DNA of 64,000 bases, taken from positions 693,912-757,911 of the forward strand of contig NZ_RCZB01000001.1 of NCBI RefSeq assembly GCF_006438785.1, given 5' to 3'. Position 1 is the stretch's first letter. Each line of letters starts with the position of its first letter. The DNA comes from Rhodanobacter glycinis (lineage in GTDB: Bacteria > Pseudomonadota > Gammaproteobacteria > Xanthomonadales > Rhodanobacteraceae). The notes beneath the pieces are model-generated. The model had not been told where the DNA came from and ran no database searches. It was given only the letters and a program-made list of their open reading frames with translations. Below, piece after piece: positions 37,223 through 45,891 of the stretch. The translations under genes and the position numbers were made by a program.

Positions 37223-37785
37223 TGGACTTCTCGCCTTATTTCGGAGTTCTCTTGATCCGCATGATTGACTTGCGACCGACCTGCCGTGCTGGCAGGGTAG
37301 CGGCAAACTTCGCCGGTGGGAAACTCTCTTTCGCTGGACTCGGGACTTAACGCAGCCCGACTATCTGGCGTCAGCTTTCACCCGGCCACGGGCCTGATTG
37401 CCCTTCGAAATCAACAGCGCGGCTAAGCGGTAGCCTTGCTCTGTTTGCGGTTCGGCCGGTCAGCTGATTCATGTTCCGTTGCGCGGCATCTGCCGACACC
37501 CCATTTTTCCAGTACGACGCGCTTTCCGTTTGCTCCCTGCACATTGCCGGTCCGTCATGCAATAAGATGACGCGGTTCAAGGTGCCGGGGGTTACGAGGT
37601 GGGGTTTCACCCAAGCGATTGGAGCGTTCATCGCGGCTCCGTGTGAGCGAATGCTCGTGCTCGCGCTATCGTGGTTGCTGTGATTTTACTTGGATGGAAG
37701 GCAGAAGCTCGCGGCGGACTACGATAGACAAATATCGGCGGTCAGATTTGGTGTTCAGGGGCTTCTTGATGAGGGCTGTAGGTTC
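37223..37785. other. Spacer with possible retroelement trace (minus strand ~37371-37631)
   Basis: No gene with firm support. On the minus strand an 86-codon frame (37371-37631) contains NMNQLTGRTANRARLPLSR and the DNA reads GGGCAATCAGGCC...GGCCGGGTGAAAGC. To me this resembles the 5' structured part of bacterial group II introns, but no reverse transcriptase follows, and I cannot test it. If correct it is a truncated relic at the edge of the inverted insert 34.0-37.2 kb. Confidence 0.3.
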
Positions 37786-38475
37786 ATGATGGTACTTATT
37801 CTGCAACTCGCAGTCTTGGCACCGCTGACCGTTGCGCTAGCGTACCAGTGCGTCTATTTTCCTTACCCTTCGCCTCTCGTGCGGCGCTGGCTGCCGCCAC
37901 GCAAGCGCTGGCCCGAAAGCCAGATCCGCAGTTGGCTCAAGTCAGGGCAGTTTCAGCGTGCATTTCTTGGTCATTTTTACAGCGACCCCGAGCGTGTGGC
38001 ACCCCTCGGCAATAGTCTGCTTGCCCCGGCGGACGGGCTGGTGACGAGTGCCGACGTGCGTGACGGGATATGTTATTTCGTGATTGCACTCAGTTTCTGG
38101 GACATGCATGTGCAGCGCAGCCCAACGGCCGGAAAGGTGCTCAGCGTGCACTCGCATGGTGACGACTTCATGGACGGTGAGGGACGGGAGTTTGCGTTTT
38201 TGCGGGAGAAAGCCTGTCCGGTGCAGAAACGTCTCGTGATTGCAGCCGACTGCGGGCAGGTTGCAGTGCGCCTGATTACCAGCATCGCGGCGCGGCGCAT
38301 CGAGACGTGGGTTCGGGAGGGAGAGGAAGTCGAGCGTGGCCAGAGGATCGGCAGGATATTGCTGGGCAGCACCGTGGTGCTTGAGCTGCCAGCTGGCACG
38401 AAGCTGTTAGTGCGTACAGGCGATCGCGTGTGGGCGGGAGAAACTGCAATAGCAGAAGGCTTTTCCGCCCCATGA
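37786..38475 (+). CDS. Phosphatidylserine decarboxylase-like protein (short, type II-like)
   Basis: A 229-residue protein with an N-terminal membrane segment (3-25) and a phosphatidylserine decarboxylase domain. Seen: PADGLVTSAD with D83, FWDMHVQRSPTAGKV with H108, and ILLGSTVVL with S195. LGST is the self-cleavage motif that makes the pyruvoyl group, so the D-H-S set looks intact. A longer frame from 37690 adds 32 residues before the hydrophobic segment and is possible. The gene is not beside a phosphatidylserine synthase. The next gene overlaps it (ATGA). In XrtA context it could form aminophospholipid for anchoring sorted proteins (inference). Confidence 0.85.
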   Translation: MMVLILQLAVLAPLTVALAYQCVYFPYPSPLVRRWLPPRKRWPESQIRSWLKSGQFQRAFLGHFYSDPERVAPLGNSLLAPADGLVTSADVRDGICYFVIALSFWDMHVQRSPTAGKVLSVHSHGDDFMDGEGREFAFLREKACPVQKRLVIAADCGQVAVRLITSIAARRIETWVREGEEVERGQRIGRILLGSTVVLELPAGTKLLVRTGDRVWAGETAIAEGFSAP

Positions 38476-38675
38476 ATGGATTCCTCTGGTCGTCTGGCCA
38501 CCTGGGATGGGGCGTCTTTGCGCTTGTCGTATTCACCGGCCTGTGGTGGCTGTTGTCTGATCTGATCTGGCGATTGAGAAATGTCGGGATTGGACGGCTC
38601 GCGGTTGCGATGTCAATCGGCTGGATCGTGGGCGCCGGCGTGATCTTGTTGGGGTTTTATCTGGACAATCGGTAA
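38472..38675 (+). CDS. Small two-helix membrane protein coupled to the decarboxylase-like gene
   Basis: A 67-residue protein starting MNGFLWSSGHLGWGVFALVV. Two hydrophobic helices (about 13-33 and 42-62) are joined by the basic turn RLRNVGIGR. The ATG overlaps the stop of the preceding gene by four bases, so the two are co-translated and may act together at the membrane. No family recognised. Confidence 0.65.
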   Translation: MNGFLWSSGHLGWGVFALVVFTGLWWLLSDLIWRLRNVGIGRLAVAMSIGWIVGAGVILLGFYLDNR

Positions 38676-38737
38676 CGCCGCCAGATTTCGGATACGTTGC
38701 TTGGCCGCGGACGAATCCGTCAGGCACCGGCCCAAAC

Positions 38738-38757
38738 CTCTCGCGTCGGAGCGAGAG
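38738..38757. terminator. Hairpin between convergent genes
   Basis: CTCTCGC and GCGAGAG form a perfect 7-bp stem with a six-base loop. It lies between the plus-strand small membrane gene (ends 38675) and the minus-strand paralogue A (ends 38831). No T-run follows on either strand, so it may act as a bidirectional, Rho-assisted stop. Confidence 0.4.
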
Positions 38758-38830
38758 CGGCGGCGGGAGGCCGGACATCAACGCAAATCCGCGGTTGCCG
38801 GAGCAGGGATGTGAGGGATTGGTGGGTGCG

Positions 38831-41113
38831 TCAGTGGGGCGCGGAGCGCGGGAGGATCGCGAAGTTCGGATAGTTGTTGTAGGCCTCTGGCGCGGCCGGT
38901 TTCATGCTGCGGGACTGGAAAATGTCCCAGGCAACTTTTGCGTTCGGCAGGCGGCTATCGGCCGCAGCCGCGACGCCGATCTGAAAATTGGCAGGGAAGC
39001 CTGTCGCTGAATACGGGTAGCCTGACATTTCGCCCGTGCGACGAGGCTTTTTCGTCAACCTTCCAGCCTCTGCGACCATGGCCGGTGAGTTGCACTCGAG
39101 GTCGGCAAGTGTCGGAAAAGTTGCGTCATAGACTGCGCTATACGTCGGCAGCCAGTTTCCGCGCGCATCCTTGACCTGGATACTGTAAGCCGAAGCTTCC
39201 AGCCAGCAATAACCTTGAGCAGGATGGGTCTGCCAGTCGGTCATCAGGCCGATCTCCAATTTCGCCAACCAGTTGCGGAACTCTGCCGCGCCAGTGAAGC
39301 CAAGTTCGGCAGCATGCCCTGCCGACCAAGTGAGGAAATTGTGCTGCCAAGGAGCCATGGCGTTGTGGTTACCGCCGTTCATGCTGTAAACGGTTCCAGC
39401 ATCCATTAGTCCCAGAGAGTTGGCACTGGCATTGTTGGTGTATTTCGCATTCCAGTCGGCAAGCGAGTTCTCGACCTGAGTGTTGAACTCGGTCTTCAAT
39501 GGGTAATCGTCGGGAAGCAGGTACGCCGCATCGACCATTTCGCGCAAAACCCAAGCTTTGCCGCGAACCTGGCTGTAGGGACGGTCAATCAACCCTTGTG
39601 AAAAGTTTCGGTAAGTCTCATTTGGCCAGAGGCTGTTGAGTGAGGCAGCAAACGCGAGTTCCGACACGTAGTAGTAATCGCCGGTCACCATGTAGGGCAC
39701 ATACGATGCCGATGGCTGATGCGCGTTGTCCCATAAGTACGGGTTGCCCGTGCCGTACCAGGCCGTTTTGCAATCCGTGACCACCGCGTTGTTCGTGCAG
39801 CCCGGCAACAGGTCCGCCTTGTAGTGCGCAGCTTTTACATTGCTCTGTTGTGCAGCCTTGCTCGCGAAGGCCCAGTCGGCGATCGTCACGTAAGGATGCT
39901 TCTCGATGCTGATCGGCCAGCCCGTCGCCTGGTCCCGATAATGGACGCTGTAGGCGCCGAGCGCGTCCGTGTTGGCAAGCATCCAGTTGTAGGCACGCAC
40001 GTCGGGGTCGATGATGTAAACGCTGGTCCACCGCGGGAGTGGACCAATGGCCGCTTGTGCGCCAACGTTGCCCATGTGCTTGGTCTGGTCGCATCGATCG
40101 AGGGGTGCGCAAGACTGTCGCAGACTAGCCAGAAACTTCTCGTCGGGTTTCAGCGGCATGTAGCGTGACACCGCGTTGCTCGCCTGGATGTAGCGCGTGT
40201 CCTGCTGCAAATAGACCTGCGGCTCGGCATTGTTCCACCAAAGCAACTTGTGCCAGCGCGTGTAGGCGTACTGAGTGAGTGCCGGACTCGTGTAGCTCGC
40301 GGTTCCCGAAATCAACGTCGCGATGTACTGCGGTTGCGCCTGAGGCGTGTAGGCCCAGGTATTTTCCACGATGACATCCGTCCGTACTTGGTGAAGCGTG
40401 CCCGACGAGCCATCGGCGTAGGCTCGCACCGCGAAATAGACTCTCAGGTTCGGACTGATCGTGCCATCGGTCGCCGTCAGGGGACCATTCACAACCCACT
40501 CACTCGCCAGCGGGCCGGAAAGCCACAGGTCGCACTGGCTGTTCCACGGCTTGCACGCATGGGCGGTGCTGGCTACCTGCAGCAGCGCACGAGCATTTGC
40601 TGTGTAGCTCTTGCCACCCATGTTGAGCGACACCTCGGCGTCGTAGCTGGTTGCAAGCAATCGCGACAAGCTTACGTGATCGACCTTTTCTGCCGCCGTC
40701 GGCGCGGGTTGCGCGGAAAGCGTCAACGGCCACTTTGCGTTACTTGGCAGCGATGGAACCATCGCCGTCAGCACCGCATGACGCAAGCTGCCGTCCGGAT
40801 TGGTCGCCTTGGGATCTACTTGCAAACCTACCGGCTGGCCATTGACCGTAGCGGCTAGCGTCGTTCCCTGGGGCACGTCGCCGCTTTTGAAGATCTGACC
40901 GAAGGTCACCGACACGTTGCCTTGTGCTTGCGAGACTTGACTGACTACGGTATCCGTCACCACCGTTGCCGCACGGGCATGCAGCGCGCCGAGCAGCAAT
41001 ACGCCGCCAGTGCACGCCCAAGCCAGTTTTTGAAAAACCGTACTCATGCCTGCGCGCAGCCATTGCGTCCCATAACCAGCTCCGGCAATTTCGGGGGTTG
41101 ATCGGCTGGCCAT
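38831..41113 (-). CDS. Large secreted protein, paralogue A (toroid/RIFT-like, unknown function)
   Basis: About 760 residues with a signal peptide (VFQKLAWACTGGVLLLGALHARA, then ATVV). After it comes a beta-rich part with TFGQIFKSGDVPQGTTL and DPKATNPDGSLRHAVL, a pattern I associate with RIFT-barrel domains of exo-glycan lyases. The long C-terminal part is helical and aromatic-rich (YAYTRWHKLLWWNN, NGGNHNAMAPWQHNF, FRNWLAKLEIGLMTDW), like a toroid. The ATG at 41113 has AAGGAG six bases upstream and beats an in-frame TTG. A tandem paralogue follows upstream. Polysaccharide-processing is the best guess. Family name not certain. Confidence 0.7.
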   Translation of the reverse strand: MASRSTPEIAGAGYGTQWLRAGMSTVFQKLAWACTGGVLLLGALHARAATVVTDTVVSQVSQAQGNVSVTFGQIFKSGDVPQGTTLAATVNGQPVGLQVDPKATNPDGSLRHAVLTAMVPSLPSNAKWPLTLSAQPAPTAAEKVDHVSLSRLLATSYDAEVSLNMGGKSYTANARALLQVASTAHACKPWNSQCDLWLSGPLASEWVVNGPLTATDGTISPNLRVYFAVRAYADGSSGTLHQVRTDVIVENTWAYTPQAQPQYIATLISGTASYTSPALTQYAYTRWHKLLWWNNAEPQVYLQQDTRYIQASNAVSRYMPLKPDEKFLASLRQSCAPLDRCDQTKHMGNVGAQAAIGPLPRWTSVYIIDPDVRAYNWMLANTDALGAYSVHYRDQATGWPISIEKHPYVTIADWAFASKAAQQSNVKAAHYKADLLPGCTNNAVVTDCKTAWYGTGNPYLWDNAHQPSASYVPYMVTGDYYYVSELAFAASLNSLWPNETYRNFSQGLIDRPYSQVRGKAWVLREMVDAAYLLPDDYPLKTEFNTQVENSLADWNAKYTNNASANSLGLMDAGTVYSMNGGNHNAMAPWQHNFLTWSAGHAAELGFTGAAEFRNWLAKLEIGLMTDWQTHPAQGYCWLEASAYSIQVKDARGNWLPTYSAVYDATFPTLADLECNSPAMVAEAGRLTKKPRRTGEMSGYPYSATGFPANFQIGVAAAADSRLPNAKVAWDIFQSRSMKPAAPEAYNNYPNFAILPRSAPH

Positions 41114-41522
41114 GCCGTCTCCTTCACGCAACGTGTTGGTCGATAGCGTGCCACCTCTGTTTTGGCCGACGACTTGTTGCCACCCTGCCGACGGCGCGCG
41201 TACCGATTCCAGGCGGCCACTTTCACAGTTTTACAGCTGCTCCACAAGCCGCGGCAACCGTTGCCGCGCCCGCCAGATGTCGCGGCATGGCGTGATAGGT
41301 ATCCCCCGAGGGTGAGAGATTGGGCGCGGCCAGAAGATCGGCGTGCGTGAGAAGGTGTGCGAAGGGGCTGGATCGCCGTGGGGCTGATCCGCCCTGCGCA
41401 TTATTTTGCCAATCGGTGAGGACGCGATCGCAGTCTGATCCGGTTGTCGCAACCTTCACTACCGGGCGCACCTCAGTTGCGTCGTGTGATGCCTCCGAGG
41501 AGCGTGGCAGTCCGCGTCCAGA
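41114..41522. other. Gene-free spacer between the two paralogues
   Basis: About 410 bp with no supported gene. No sigma-54 element was found on the minus strand, where paralogue A would need its own promoter. Repeated purine/pyrimidine mixed sequence only. Confidence 0.5.
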
Positions 41523-43940
41523 TCAACCTGTCGTGATGAACTGAATGCTGTTGGCCGTGCGGGACGCGGCCGGTGAAACGGTACCGACGGGAGGTGGACT
41601 GGGAGGCGTGCTTGGGGGAGGTGGTTGTGTGGGCGCAGGGTTGGGCGTGGTCGGCGGGACTGGACTGATGATAGGTGCCGTATCAACAGGTGTGTACGGC
41701 GCGGAGCGCGGCACTACCGCAAAGTTGGGGTAGTTGTTGTAGGCGGTACTGCCCGAGGGCCTCACGCTGCGGGAATCAAACAGATTCCATGCAGCCTGTG
41801 CTTTCGGTAAACCGCTATCGGCTGCGGCCGCCACGCCAATCTGAAAGTTGGCGGGATAGCCCGTGGTGGAATAAGCGTAGCCGGACATTTCACCGGCCTG
41901 CGCGGGTTGCTTTCTCACCTTCGCGAGTTCCTGCAGCATGGCCGGGGAGTTGCAAGCGAGGGCTGTGAGCGTCGGCCAGTTAGTACTGTAGACGGTGGTG
42001 TATGACGGCAACCAGTTGCCTGAGGAATCTTTGACCTGGATGCTGTAAGCCGATGCTTGCAGCCAGCAATACCCTCGACCGGAGTAGCCCTGCCAGTCGG
42101 TCATCAGACCGATCTCGAACTTCGCCAACCAGTTGCGGAACTCCGCCGCGCCGGTGAAGCCAAGCTCGGCAGCATGCCCTGCCGACCAGGTGAGGAAATT
42201 GTGCTGCCAAGGCGCCATGGCGTTGTGATTACCGCCATTCACGTTGTAAACGGGGCCATCGTTCATCAGCCCCAGCGGGTTGACGTTCGGGTTGTTGGTG
42301 TATTTTGCATTCCAGTCAGCGAGTGAGTTCTCGACGTCTGCCGTGAATTCCGCCTGCAAGGGGTAACTGTCCGGAAGCAGCCACGCTGCATCAGCCATCT
42401 CGCGCAGCACCCAGGCTTTGCCACGCACTTGCGCATGCGAGGCGTCAATCAAGCCTTTGGAAAACCCGCGATAGGCTTCGTTTGACCAGAGCTCATTGAA
42501 CGAGGCCCCCAGGGCGAGTTCCGACATGTAGTAGTAATCACCCGTCACCATGTAGGGCACATACGCCCCGGAAGGTTGGTGGGCGTTGTCCCACACATTG
42601 GGATTTCCTGTGCCGTACCAGGCCGTTACGCACTTGCTGACCACGGCATTGTTGTAGCAGTTTTGCAGCATGTCCGCCTTGTATGCCGCTCCCTTCGTGC
42701 TGTTCTGGGCCGCCACCTTGCTCGCCGATGCCCAGTTGGTAAGGGTCACATAGGGGTGCTTCTGGATGCTGACTGGCCATCCCGTTTTCGGGTCACGGTA
42801 ATGGGTGCTGTACGCGCCGAGCGCGTCAGTGTTGGCGAGCATCCAGTTATAAGCGCGAACGTCGGGATGGACGATATAAACGCTGGTCCAGCGCGGCAGC
42901 GGGCCTATCGACGCCTGCGCGCCGGTGTTGCCCATGGTTTTGGTCTGGTCGCAGTTGTCCAGCGGTGCACAAGACTGACGCAGGCCACTCAGGAACGATT
43001 CGTCCGGCTTCAACGGCATGTAGCGCGATACGGCCTTGCTCTCCTGGATGTATTGCGTGTCCTGCTGCAGATAGACCTTTGACTGCGCATTGTTCCACCA
43101 CAGCAGCTTGTGCCAGCGCGTATAGGCGTACTGCGTGAGTGCCGGGCTGGTGTAGCTCGCGGTCCCCGATGTCAATGTCGCCGTGTATTGCGGCTGTGCC
43201 TGCGGTGAAAATGCCGACGAATTCTCGACAATGACGTCCGTGCGCACATCGCCCACCGTGCCCGGCGTGGCACCCGCGTAGGCACGTACCGCGAAGTAGA
43301 TCGTCAGGTTCGCGGGGGTGCCGTCGGCTGCGGTCACGGCGCCATTCACCACCCATTCGCCTACCAGCGGGCCGGAGAGCCATACGTTGCACTGCGCGCC
43401 CCACGACGCACATGTCTTTGCGCTGTTCGCCGATTGCAACAGCGCACGGGCACTGGCCGTGTAGGCTCTGCCACCGATATTGAGCGACACATGAGCGTCG
43501 TAGTTCGTTGCGAGGAGTTGCGACAGTGTGATCGGTCCGCTTTGACCCCGACCCGTTCCTGTGGCCAGCGTCAGGGGCATTGTTGCGCTGCCGGGCAGCG
43601 ACGGAACCATCGCCGTCAATACCGCGTGACGCAGGCTGCCATCCGGGTTGGTCGCCTTGGCATCGACCTGCAAAGCTACTGACTGACCGTTGAGCGTGGC
43701 GGTCAACGTTGCGCCGCCGGGGACGTCGCCAGCCTTGAATACCTGGCCGAAGGTGACCGGCACGTGGCTCTGTGTCTGCATCGACTGACTGACGACGTTT
43801 TCCGTCACCACCGTTGCGGCGTGCGCAGATACCACACCCAGCAGCAATACGCAGCCTGCGTAAGCACCCCTCAATTTTCCTGCCACTCGAAAAAGGCGGT
43901 CTTTTTCATTTGACAGTCGTGGTTGTCGGACTGTAAGCAT
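41523..43940 (-). CDS. Large secreted protein, paralogue B with proline-rich tail
   Basis: A 805-residue tandem paralogue of the previous gene, with well over half of the residues identical by eye, including the blocks ARALLQ, TRWHKLLWWNNAQ, GPLPRWTSVYIVHPDVRAYN and NGGNHNAMAPWQHNFLTW. It has a signal peptide ending VVSAHA. It differs by a C-terminal tail of about 60 residues, rich in P/T/S (SPVPPTTPNPAPTQPPPPST), ending SIQFITTG. The tail may span or bind the surface polymer. ATG at 43940 is chosen; one at 43961 is seven codons earlier. Clearly a duplication; the role in the EPS system is inferred from position. Confidence 0.7.
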   Translation of the reverse strand: MLTVRQPRLSNEKDRLFRVAGKLRGAYAGCVLLLGVVSAHAATVVTENVVSQSMQTQSHVPVTFGQVFKAGDVPGGATLTATLNGQSVALQVDAKATNPDGSLRHAVLTAMVPSLPGSATMPLTLATGTGRGQSGPITLSQLLATNYDAHVSLNIGGRAYTASARALLQSANSAKTCASWGAQCNVWLSGPLVGEWVVNGAVTAADGTPANLTIYFAVRAYAGATPGTVGDVRTDVIVENSSAFSPQAQPQYTATLTSGTASYTSPALTQYAYTRWHKLLWWNNAQSKVYLQQDTQYIQESKAVSRYMPLKPDESFLSGLRQSCAPLDNCDQTKTMGNTGAQASIGPLPRWTSVYIVHPDVRAYNWMLANTDALGAYSTHYRDPKTGWPVSIQKHPYVTLTNWASASKVAAQNSTKGAAYKADMLQNCYNNAVVSKCVTAWYGTGNPNVWDNAHQPSGAYVPYMVTGDYYYMSELALGASFNELWSNEAYRGFSKGLIDASHAQVRGKAWVLREMADAAWLLPDSYPLQAEFTADVENSLADWNAKYTNNPNVNPLGLMNDGPVYNVNGGNHNAMAPWQHNFLTWSAGHAAELGFTGAAEFRNWLAKFEIGLMTDWQGYSGRGYCWLQASAYSIQVKDSSGNWLPSYTTVYSTNWPTLTALACNSPAMLQELAKVRKQPAQAGEMSGYAYSTTGYPANFQIGVAAAADSGLPKAQAAWNLFDSRSVRPSGSTAYNNYPNFAVVPRSAPYTPVDTAPIISPVPPTTPNPAPTQPPPPSTPPSPPPVGTVSPAASRTANSIQFITTG

Positions 43941-44644
43941 TGTGATTTCTTTACCTTGCATCGGGTGAGCGGCACGGAAAACGCACCATTGTGTAATGGC
44001 CTGTGCTTATGAACACTGGAGTCGGGACGCCCGAGGGATCACTTGGACCTCGTTCACGCTGTCTTGGCGTCGTGTCGGCGCGGCGATACCGCTGGTATCC
44101 GCCGACAAAACCATCGATCGACGATACTCTTTGGAGTTTGACGAGTTGTGAACTCGTACTCATCTTGAGCAATTCAGGCGTGTTTCTAGAGACTTGGATG
44201 TTCCTGTCGGTTCGGAGCCGTTGGGCGGCTGCTCGATTCCCGTGGCGGCTCGACCCGTCGAATCGGACAAAGTACGCGCGCGCAGCACGTTGCGACGTTT
44301 CAGTTCTCCGAAGGATGCTCCTTGCCTTCATAGGCATCCTCCGCGCATGACGGGATCGTCGGCGTTGGCATGGATGCTCACAGACGACCGGCGCGCTTGA
44401 ACCATATCATTGCGACCGGCGCTTGGCTCGCACCAAAGTTATCCAGGAGTCGCTGACCGATCGTCAGAGGCCTGGGAGCCTTTGAGAGCGAAGCAGTGTC
44501 ATGATTATTTGCACTCGGCCAGTAGCGCCCCATTCATGGTCATTCCCCGCATCCTTAGTAATCTACGTCCACTTGGCCGGCGCGGTCACGGTCTTCAATG
44601 CCGCCGCCTGCAGAGGACTCTGCCCAATCGGTCAATAGTTTGAA
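43941..44644. other. Gene-poor spacer with a perfect hairpin (44140-44156)
   Basis: About 700 bp between paralogue B (minus) and the PAP2 gene (plus). Open frames here have atypical composition and no family match. ACGAGTT-GTG-AACTCGT is a perfect 7-bp hairpin at 44140-44156. The region should hold the divergent promoters of both genes; I could not identify sigma-54 or sigma-70 elements with confidence. Confidence 0.5.
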
Positions 44645-45268
44645 ATGGCGATGCTCCGCGTCTGGCATGCATTGAGCTATATCGGCGATGGTGTCGTCCT
44701 GGTGCCGTGCGCGGTGTTGCTTTTTGCCTGGCTGATCGCGTTCCAGGCTACCCGGCGCGCCGGGTGGTGGTGGCTGGTCGCCGTATTTTTGGTAGCCGGC
44801 GGCGTGGCGCTGAGCAAGTTGCTGTACATGGTTTCAGGATGGCACCCTGCCGGATGGAACTTCATCGGCCTGAGCGGACATGCTGCCCTGTCGTTTCTGT
44901 TCTGGCCCTCAGCGGCCGCGCTCGTCACCGGTCGCCACCGAACCGGGTTGCGTGCCGTCGCCGTCGGTCTGGGCGCGGCTCTCGCGCTCGCCATCTCGGT
45001 CTCGAGTTGGACGTTACGGGACCATTCGTTATCGGAAGTCATTCTGGGAGCCCTGTGGGGCACGGCCGTCGCCACGGTCTTCCTGACACTCACGTGGCGG
45101 CATGTGGTGGAAGCGCCGTTGGCAAGCAACTGGATGATCGTGGGTATTTTGTTGTCGATGTTCTTCGCCTTCGGGCACGAATTTCCATCCGAGCGCGTTC
45201 TAGGCTGGATCGCCTTGCAGGTGAGCGGGCACACGGCTATCGACAGACGTACCGATCCAGGCCAGTAG
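44645..45268 (+). CDS. PAP2-family membrane phosphatase-like protein
   Basis: A 207-residue membrane protein with about five helices. It shows the PAP2 pattern: SGHAALSF (P-SGH motif) around residue 78 and SSWTLRDHSLSEVILGALWG around 118, matching SRxxxxxHxxx(D). The last aspartate is E here. PAP2 enzymes dephosphorylate lipid phosphates, such as undecaprenyl pyrophosphate (carrier recycling) or phosphatidic acid. In this neighbourhood carrier recycling is plausible. The upstream KxxxxxxRP motif is weak (SKLLYMVSGW). Confidence 0.72.
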   Translation: MAMLRVWHALSYIGDGVVLVPCAVLLFAWLIAFQATRRAGWWWLVAVFLVAGGVALSKLLYMVSGWHPAGWNFIGLSGHAALSFLFWPSAAALVTGRHRTGLRAVAVGLGAALALAISVSSWTLRDHSLSEVILGALWGTAVATVFLTLTWRHVVEAPLASNWMIVGILLSMFFAFGHEFPSERVLGWIALQVSGHTAIDRRTDPGQ

Positions 45269-45751
45269 ACACCGTTGCCAAAAATGGAGGCGGATTGGCG
45301 GCAGGCCGATTTCGCTTTTCGCGTATACACATCCCACTTCAAAAGATCCCGTGACTTGCGCGCAGAAGGCAAAGACTGCCACGAAGTGACAGGTACTCAT
45401 TTGCAGCGTGCTGTCGATGTGCAGGTATTGCCGGTACGCGCAGTGCCGAATCCCATCCGGCGTTTACTCGGGTAGTTCACGCCGCGGGCTCCTTCGAGTC
45501 AGCTTCGCTGATCCCCCGCACGCCGACTTGCCCGGCCACTTTCACGACCCCGGGGCTCCGGCCGAAGGCGTCGCAAGACCACTCTGTGAGTCTCCACGTG
45601 GAAAGGCCTTGCAAGCATCGGCCTTTCTTTACATTTTGGTGCTTCGCCATGTGCCGTTCGAAGTCGTCTGGGATGGCCGGAAGCGGCTATCACCCACTGC
45701 TGCGGGGCGGAGGGGCTCCGGGACGTAGCCGGATCCACCTCGCAAAAGTGA
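45269..45751. other. Spacer after PAP2 gene
   Basis: No supported gene. It contains the hairpin listed separately at 45602-45630 and an AT-rich end leading into the PEP-CTERM promoter region. Confidence 0.5.
45602..45630 (+). terminator. Rho-independent-type hairpin
   Basis: AAAGGCC and GGCCTTT make a 7-bp stem with an 11-base loop, followed by CTTT. It lies 334 bp after the PAP2 stop and before the PEP-CTERM promoter, so it insulates that promoter. Confidence 0.55.
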
Positions 45752-45768
45752 TGTCGGGAATCTTTACA
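45752..45768 (+). promoter_or_regulatory. Candidate PrsR activator site (TGT-N11-ACA)
   Basis: TGTCGGGAATCTTTACA. The same layout (TGTCGG...TACA, TGT-N11-ACA) occurs at 63190 in front of the other sigma-54-driven gene, at nearly the same distance from the -24 element (66 versus 65 bp). An IHF-like AATCAT-AATG-TTA lies between (45814-45826). Confidence 0.6.
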
Positions 45769-45831
45769 CCTTTCAGGTTTTTGATCGATTCTTTAAAGAT
45801 TAATACATTTCTAAATCATAATGTTACATGT

Positions 45832-45848
45832 TTGGCGCGTAATTTGCT
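45832..45848 (+). promoter_or_regulatory. Sigma-54 (-24/-12) promoter of PEP-CTERM gene
   Basis: TTGGCGCGTAATTTGCT: GG at 45834-45835 and GC at 45846-45847, with ten bases between, matches the RpoN consensus TGGCAC-N5-TTGC at all four invariant bases. Transcription should begin near 45859, about 33 bp before the ATG at 45892. It fits activation by the sigma-54 activator PrsR encoded downstream. Confidence 0.85.
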
Positions 45849-45891
45849 TTACGTATCAGATGTGCCTCGCTAGACCCTCCAGGAGCATGTC

